From Heliopora coerulea (lineage: Eukaryota > Cnidaria > Anthozoa > Scleralcyonacea > Helioporidae), in NCBI GenBank assembly GCA_030142905.1, contig JASJOG010000159.1, positions 434,001 to 498,000 on the forward strand: a stretch of 64,000 nt of DNA. The letters are read 5' to 3'. The notes beneath the pieces were generated by a model that was not told the origin of the DNA, searched no databases, and saw only the letters and a list, made by a program, of their open reading frames with translations. The position numbers were made by a program, and so were the translations under genes. Positions within the stretch are counted from its first letter, which is position 1, and each line of letters begins with the position of its first letter. This document shows positions 58,148 through 64,000 of the stretch, in pieces.

Positions 58148-58301
58148 GTTATTTTGAGGCCCCTTGGGGATATGTCATTCACTCAATAAATCAAATAATC
58201 GTCCCCTCGTTATCTCAAAATAACTATACATATAGATAATTATTGATCACCATCAAATCCTATTGTTCTCCCACCTGGATTATACCAAAGACTTCTGCCT
58301 T

Positions 58302-58692
58302 AACCCTGGTTTACACGAGCGACAGAAGCATAAGGACAAGATCAAAACGAAAACAAAGCGTGATATCTCCTCAGGGACTTGCAAAGATAAAACAAGAATT
58401 TTTGTTTTGTCTTTGGTTCGGCTCATGACTTATTCTTGGACTATAATCCTATGATGTAATTGTGGAAGCTTGGTTATGATCACCGGCGATCAGAAGGTTA
58501 CGGGTTCGATTCCCGTCAGGGACTCAGAAAGTTTTTCTGAGAGAACAGCTTGAGAGCGTGCGTGTTAAGAATATAATCCTATGCTTATGATTACGACGAT
58601 CCTCATGTCGCAGGCTTGACTTCATTCCTTAGTTTTGCCTTTTGTTTTGTCCTTATGCTTATGCTTTTGCTCAGGTGTGAACCAGGCTTTAG
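58302..58692 (+). mobile_element. Same MITE family, copy 2, split by a SINE
   Basis: The left end is CCCTGGTTTACACGAGCGAC and the right end TTGCTCAGGTGTGAACCAGG; long inverted repeats of AAGCATAAGGACAA type lie inside both. The element is interrupted at 58454-58571. Confidence 0.7.
58454..58571 (+). mobile_element. Short tRNA-derived SINE with 12-bp target duplication
   Basis: TATAATCCTATG occurs at 58442-58453 and again at 58572-58583. Between them are B box GGGTTCGATTCCCG and the tail GACTCAGAAAGTTTTTCTGAG then CAGCTTGAGA, shared with the SINE at 30483. The A box is weak (GTGGAAGCTTGG). Confidence 0.8.
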
Positions 58693-60540
58693 GGTTTCTG
58701 ATTCTTGTCATAGGTGTAGAAAGCGAGGGACAAGGGGTCAATTGGCCCCTCACTTTTGGGAAAGATAAAGATTTATTTACAGTGTTTAATTTAATTTGAA
58801 ATAAATCTATTCTAGGGGGGGCAGAAAGATGCAAGAGATTGCAATAGTTGTCATTCCACTTACAAAACCTTTCCCGGATAACTTACACCAGACAAAAACC
58901 AAATAAGTGTAATTCTATCCCACTGCGAACAATCGATTTTGATCAGAAATTTTGAGCGTTCCCACCCTCATATTGACTGGTATTTTTTCACTTACGGTCG
59001 AAGGCTTCTGTTTCTTCACTTTGGTTTTAAATTTATGTAAGTAAGCGCGATTCGAGAGGAGTTAATAAAAAATTCAGTCCCTGAGGGTCATATCAATGCT
59101 GTTCTGCCCCCCCTACTTTTAACCTTTTCTTGTCCGAGTCGTCTCCCCTTGACGAGTATAATCTTCTGGCGTTACAGAGTAAAATTAAGAAGTCGGGTAC
59201 GGACCGGGAAGGGTTAAAGAACATCCTATGCTTGTACCTGAAGAAAACAGGGACTGTGACGATAATGACTTTATTGGAGTGTCAAGGGGTTTACATAGGT
59301 GAGGGTAGAACCCTCTACTAATTGGGGACACTCTAAATAATTACGAAAACAAAATGTTACCTATTTACAATGATCCCTTTTGCTAGAAGTAAGTTTATCA
59401 GGGGCAGTTCTGATCGCAGTAGACTAGGACACTGCATTATCAAAAACCACGCAGCTAGCACAATACATGGTTAAAAATGTTTCCGCCAGCTACTTTCAGC
59501 ACGTTCAGAATTAACCCGAACGATTTTCCTTCAAACAATAAGGATCCGACCTGTTGCTCGCAGAGATTTGGACTAGACATAATATAGAGTGCTACTTTGG
59601 TTAGAGATATTATTTAGGGTCACCACTTAGTATGGATGCTTTCTCGAAAATTAAATTTATAAATGGGGTCACTACGTACGTATTTCATTTAGATGAATGA
59701 CGTAAATATTTCATTTGGATGAAACCGTCAATGTAATGCAACTAGCCCGCAGATATAAATCCGCTCAATAAGCCTAAAACAAAACCAAAGAGCAGACAGA
59801 TAGCTGATGCACGAGAATGAATGACAACACGGCAAAGATGTCAAACAAGATGTTTTTGAACTTTGCCAAACAATACCACGCACCAAACACATTACAAATC
59901 AGATTTTAATTTAATGTAGTTGAAGCAAATTAAGATTCGCCCACGGTCATTTTTCGTGCATTCCATCAGGGTCATTTCTTAGCTGGAATGACTCTTAACG
60001 ATGAGGCAAGCTAAGACAGGCAGACTGAGTGAACACCTCGAGGCGGCCATTTGGTAGCCTTATGCAGAACAGACGAGAATTGTTGAACTACTTGGAACTG
60101 CCAATGACTAGAGTAGGCCAAAGTTTCCGAAATAAATCGACTTCCAAGAAACGTTATCTTGTAAACCGAGGATTTGAGTCAAAAGAACTAGATGAATGAC
60201 GAGTGAAAGATAACAGTTCGACTCCACAACAAGCCTTTCTTGCTTGGATTTTAAAACACCGGTTTGTTAGCTGCAGTTTGGAAAATGAATAAACTTAGTT
60301 CACTTCGGTGGTTTAGATGTCAAATCTGAATATGTAAATTAAGCGCAAGCTTTGTGTTACTCAGAGGAAAGATCAATACTAACGCGGAACTCTTTGGAAA
60401 ACGTGTCGGACTCGATTATATAGATATAAATTAAGTATAGCAGAACTTTATTTGTGTTTTTTTGTATTCAAGAACAATAGAAAGGGGAGTCTATTTTATT
60501 GATATAATGCAGAGAAAGAACAATTGGGAATTTGATAAGG
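58693..60540. other. No gene recognised, one MITE copy inside
   Basis: Apart from the MITE at 59119-59217 no feature is supported. Confidence 0.35.
59119..59217 (+). mobile_element. ~100-bp MITE family, copy 9
   Basis: TTAACCTTTTCTTGTCCG start, CTTCTGGCGTTACAGAGTAA interior and GGACCGGGAAGGGTTAA end. More diverged than the others. Confidence 0.55.
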
Positions 60541-60613
60541 GGTGCCGGTGGTCCAGTGGTAATGCACGCGTCTCTCACCACTGTGACTAGGGTTCTATTC
60601 CGACTCCGCGCAG
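60541..60613 (+). mobile_element. tRNA-derived SINE head
   Basis: GCCGGTGGTCCAGTGGTAATGC gives an A box and TAGGGTTCTATTCC a B box. The element is cut at about 60613 by the DNA transposon that follows; its continuation (CCGCGAAGTTATCTG) resumes at 60807. Confidence 0.65.
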
Positions 60614-60806
60614 CAGGGCCGCCGAGAGAAGTAGCTGGGCCCTGGGCAAAACTTTTTCTGGGGCCCTATTTATGACGTCATAGGAATCATTTCATATGGT
60701 CAAAACCAACCCATGCTAAATCCTTCCAATTTTGGGGGCCCCTTTGAGTTGGGGGCCCAGGGCAATTTGCCCCCAATGTCCACCCCCCTCCCTCTCGGCG
60801 GCCCTG
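60614..60806. mobile_element. hAT-like MITE with 8-bp target duplication
   Basis: CAGGGCCGCCGAGAG at the left and its exact reverse complement at the right. Flanks CCGCGCAG (60606-60613) and CCGCGAAG (60807-60814) form an 8-bp duplication with one mismatch, the hallmark of hAT elements. The interior is rich in GGGGGCCC. No transposase in 193 bp. Confidence 0.85.
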
Positions 60807-60814
60807 CCGCGAAG

Positions 60815-61840
60815 TTATCTGATTAAACTTACCTTTGTCGCATGTGAGAGGAGTGTTGTCCAGTTTGACCCTACCAAGCATCGCAGGTTTCTCCTGGTAC
60901 TCCGGTTTCCTCCTATAGTAACACTGGACCCATGAGGGGTGGCCCTTACTGGACCCGTAGGGAGAACAGCTCAGATAGCTGATAGGGTTATCCAGTATGA
61001 ATAAAGGTACTTTACCCATCAGTAATTATGATAGACAATTACTACGACCAGATAGCGTTATTGAATATGCACCTAATGAATTAAGGTTGTCACCGCTGAT
61101 CTCTAGAAAAGACTGGATCGATCATCCGATGTTCAGAAAAGGAAGCCAGAAGTGGATTGTGGCGGCCATTGCTGAAGAACCAACTGTGCGACTTTTGTAT
61201 GGTCCGTATACGGTTTCTGTTGATAAAGCTGTCTTTCGACCTACGAAGTCGTTCCATTTTGCCATATAGAGGATCAGGAAATATTTTCGAAAGTGCTGCG
61301 CCAAATGATTTAGAACGACTTTGGTCCCTTAGTAATGGTGCCGGTCAAATTTCGCTGGCTTCATTTTCTAGGCCTTTCAAACAATAGGATGCTCGATCTA
61401 GTCTTCTCTAGAGATCAGAGGTTGTCACCTGTGAAAGAAAAGCATAACATTGAGAGTGAATGCACGATTGACGACTGGCGACTGATGTAAATTCCCGTCC
61501 ACACGCATTCATTTTCGTTTCAAAGCGAAAATTTTTTCTTCGTTTTCAAAAATATTTCCGTCCACACGATAGCACTGTCGAATAGCTTAACTCTTATAAA
61601 AGAATACATAAACACTATTTGGGTAGCAAAGTTATCCCATCAAGCACTTGTACGTCCTGGTCTAACACAAAATCTTCAAGGCCTAATTTGTTTTCCTCCT
61701 CTCTCAAGACGTGTCAGACTTGCCTTCGAAATGGGGAGTGAAAGTGACCTGGTAATGTTAAGGCTATCCTCCCGTACTCAACTTGAATATTCAGAAAAGC
61801 TAGGTTGAGCTAGGTTCGCTGTCCTGACCATGTTAAGCCC
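60815..61840. other. No gene recognised; imperfect inverted repeat
   Basis: CTGATCTCTAGAAAAGACTGG near 61098 and its approximate complement near 61388-61420 bound about 320 bp and may mark another DNA element. A 90-codon frame at 60997-61269 has no recognisable domain. At 61495-61575 CGTCCACACG occurs twice, which may be another MITE remnant. Confidence 0.4.
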
Positions 61841-62707
61841 TTTTTAGATTATTTAGATTCACAACACAACAGCATTAAATTTTCAAGCGAGACCGAGGTA
61901 AATAGTAATCTTCCATTTCTTGACGTTTTTAGAGAACGTAACAACGGTTTTTCCACTTTGGTTTATCGTAAACCTACTTTCTCGGGCCTTTTCACGAATT
62001 TTGACAGGTGGACTTGTTTACACCCTACTCGACAGATATTTTAAGATATGCTCATCCTACCACATCTTTCATTCGGAAGTCATCAAGCTCAAAAATCTTC
62101 TCACTAACAATGGGTATCCTATTTCCTTCTTTGACCCTTGTCTTGGTAAATTTCTTGATAAAGTTTTTTCAGTTTCCGCTAAAAATGACGATGTTTCGAA
62201 AAGTGTCATTTATTTTTCTATGCCATTTATGGGGAAAGATTCTCTTCAAATCCGTTCGCAGTTAACAAAACTTCTCTCCTCCTGTTTTCCTCAAGTTGAG
62301 CTGCGGGTTATCTTTAAGTCTGGCAAACGTCTAGTTTTTTCCGGTTCAAGGATACTATTCCTAAATTAATGAGATCTCATGTTGTTTATCAATACTCGTG
62401 TCGATGCTGCGGAGCATCGTCTATAGGGCAAACTCGACGCCTTCTACACACACGCATCTTGGAACACCTAGGAATCTCGCCTTTAACTAAGAAGAAAAGA
62501 TCTTACACTAGCCTATCTAGTATTCTCTCTCACACTAGAACTTCTCATCACGCCATCTCCTCCGATGATTTTTCTATTATCTCGTCATGTAATTCACCCT
62601 TTGAGTCACTCATTCGGGAGAGTTTACTCATCGTAACTCATCTTAACTCATCAAGACTGTCCTTAACGAAAACATCAGGTCTGTTCCACTTGCCTTATTT
62701 CAATTAG
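61841..62707 (+). pseudogene. Penelope-like retroelement 3' part: RT C-terminus and GIY-YIG, frameshifted
   Basis: Frame A (61841-62044) encodes NLPFLDVFRERNNG and YRKPTFSGLFTNF, the typical reverse transcriptase C-terminal block. The match then moves to a second frame (about 62000-62335): GGLVYTLLDRYFKICSS, LKNLLTNNGYP, FLDKVF. It returns to the first frame at about 62340: RFKDTIPKLMRSHVVYQYSC then SIGQTRRLLHTRILEHLGIS, the GIY-YIG domain, ending at 62707. Two frameshifts and the missing 5' half make it inactive. It is a different lineage from the fragment at 40442, whose core reads SRYVGRT. Confidence 0.85.
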
Positions 62708-62832
62708 TCTCTTCTCCTTCCACTCTTCTTCTACTGTTCTCTCACCTTTTCTCTCCTCTGATTGGCTAATCATTTTTCAGCACCTTGTAAACATTATTTT
62801 TATATCCTTACCTTATCCGTCAAGTATTTCAC

Positions 62833-62867
62833 TTTGAAAATGTTGCGCGTCAGCAACGAAACGTCAG
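62833..62867 (+). ncRNA. Hammerhead-like motif in the 3' end of the Penelope-like element
   Basis: TTGAAAA, a clean hairpin (GTTGC, loop GCGTCA, GCAAC), then GAAACGTCAG. The order matches the hammerhead core of Penelope-like terminal repeats, with the CUGAUGA strand mutated. Its place about 125 bp after the GIY-YIG stop fits. Confidence 0.5.
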
Positions 62868-63363
62868 TAAAACAGTAACATGTTTTGTTATTTGTCGTAA
62901 TTTATCCCGTTATGGCTATTCATATTAGAATCATAAGCTGGGCCATAACATTCATCCTACGACTACGATTCCCGCCAGGTAAATCTCTGGTCAATACCTT
63001 ATTTAATTTTTGTGCTGCCAATTTTTCACCTCAGTCGTGTGACCGGTTTGACGTATGCTAAATCCGTCACTGTTTTCAAACGAAAACGGATTGGTGTAGA
63101 AGGGTCCTTTATACTTTAGCAGATGTAAAGGTTTGATAGGTCGACCTTCATTCACCCTACATATCTTCATGCCCCCCGCAGTTTCAGCGCAACTCATTCC
63201 AGTAATTAATTGTAAGTTATTGTTTATATAATGGACTAGAAACTCGATATCCGAGTCACCAGACAAAGTCGTGAATAAAGAAAGCGGATTGCGTGCCAGT
63301 CATGTTTATTCTACGAGTTGACCATCGAAGGAGCAGTTGCTCATTCACATTTGACCATCAAAC

Positions 63364-63433
63364 ATGAAAACATTTACGATATTCTTTTCTCTATTATTCA
63401 TTTCCATCTGTAACAAGGCACATTCATTTTGTG
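63364..63433 (+). CDS. Candidate first exon: signal peptide followed by splice donor
   Basis: ATG opens 23 codons encoding MKTFTIFFSLLFISICNKAH then SFC, a textbook signal peptide: Lys2, a hydrophobic core FTIFFSLLFISI, then polar residues. Directly after TGT G comes GTAAGT, a consensus 5' splice site (63434), leaving a phase-1 exon end, the phase common after signal-peptide exons of secreted or receptor genes. The next exons would lie beyond the window; the LINE fragment downstream on the opposite strand would then sit in the first intron. No acceptor can be checked here. Confidence 0.5.
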
Positions 63434-63518
63434 GTAAGTGCTTTCCACGTTTATACGAACTTTGTTATTTTGTACTTAATTAGCTTCTTCTTCTTCCTCT
63501 ATGCCATTTTCCCAACAC

Positions 63519-63998
63519 TTAGGGGTTGACAGATCGGATCTTCCTTTTCCATACGTCTCTATCCTTTGTGTCATCAGGTGCTTGTCCTTTCCGTTCCATG
63601 TCCTTTTTAATAGTGTCCTTCCATCTTTTCCGTTGTCTACCTAGTGACCTTTTCCCTATCACTGGTTTCTGTAATGCCTTTTTTATTGACGCTTCGTCTT
63701 CCCTTCTCATAACGTGCCCATACCATTTTAGTCTTTGTTCCCTTATCTTCACACTGATGCAAAGTACTCTACTTACCTTCCTGATTTCGTCACTTCTCTT
63801 TTTCTCTTTGAGTGATATTCTCATTATCCACCGTAGCACTCTCATTTCTGTTCTGTCCAACAAATCTCGCTTCTTCTTTCTCAATGCCCACGTCTCTGCC
63901 ACATGTGTTAGCACTGGCCTTATTACTATCTTGTATAGCTTTAACATTAGTCTTCTTGGTATTCTTCTATCACATATTACACCTGTTAGTTCTCTCCA
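63519..63998 (-). pseudogene. LINE (non-LTR retrotransposon) ORF2 C-terminal part, cut by window edge
   Basis: On minus the frame is open from the right edge (WRELTGVICDRRIPRRL, upstream of the first Met) to the stop at 63519. Motifs are LYKIVIRPVLTHVAETWALRK, then LDRTEMRVLRWIMRI, then REQRLKWYGHVMRRED, and RQRKRWKDTIKKDME. This is the region after the reverse transcriptase core found in many animal non-LTR elements. Clade is not certain; RTE-like is one option. The part within the window has no frameshift, so the element may be fairly young, but its RT core and 5' end are outside. Confidence 0.8.
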
Positions 63999-64000
63999 CT

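Noticed and set aside
60997..61269. 90-codon + strand frame
   Set aside because: No recognisable domain; overlaps a candidate inverted-repeat element.

Overview
The window is eukaryotic, AT-rich and repeat-dense. It is most likely from a cnidarian, probably an anthozoan such as a stony coral. This rests on single-exon class A receptors clustered with decayed copies, Penelope-like elements with a GIY-YIG domain, several tRNA-derived SINE families and many short inverted-repeat DNA elements. The species call is inference because no search was possible. No rRNA, CRISPR array, bacterial operon or functional tRNA was found.

Layout. 0.4-6.8 kb: a tandem duplication of about 3 kb. The first copy carries an intact gene for an acidic, disordered protein with a lipid-anchor-like N-terminus (MGNCLCCC). 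The second has an internal array of three 288-bp units and two frameshifts. 9.2-9.7 kb: a degenerate pentanucleotide satellite. 11.9-13.6 kb: SINE copies. 20.3-20.9 kb: a 23-bp minisatellite.

22.0-40.1 kb: a receptor cluster. Two copies are full length (27998-28969 on + and 36769-37710 on -). Three are pseudogenes, each broken differently: a 1-bp deletion, an early stop, and loss of the first half. Two smaller remnants remain. A 2.5-kb module was duplicated directly (about 21.9-24.3 and 27.0-29.3 kb). A larger block was then duplicated in inverted orientation, giving arms of about 6.1 kb (25505-31561) and 4.2 kb (35918-40096) around a 4.4-kb spacer. Four copies share an upstream CAGCTGCAACT motif followed by a TATA-like box.

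40.3-64 kb: mostly repeats. These include a Penelope-like fragment (40.4-40.9), an old diverged satellite of about 165-bp period (42.4-48.1), a younger satellite of about 167-bp period (50.9-54.4) interrupted by an inverted element, nested MITE/SINE insertions (57.9-58.7 and 60.5-60.8), a second Penelope-like 3' end (61.8-62.9), a candidate signal-peptide first exon (63364-63433), and a LINE fragment running off the right edge. A roughly 100-bp inverted-repeat family recurs at least nine times.
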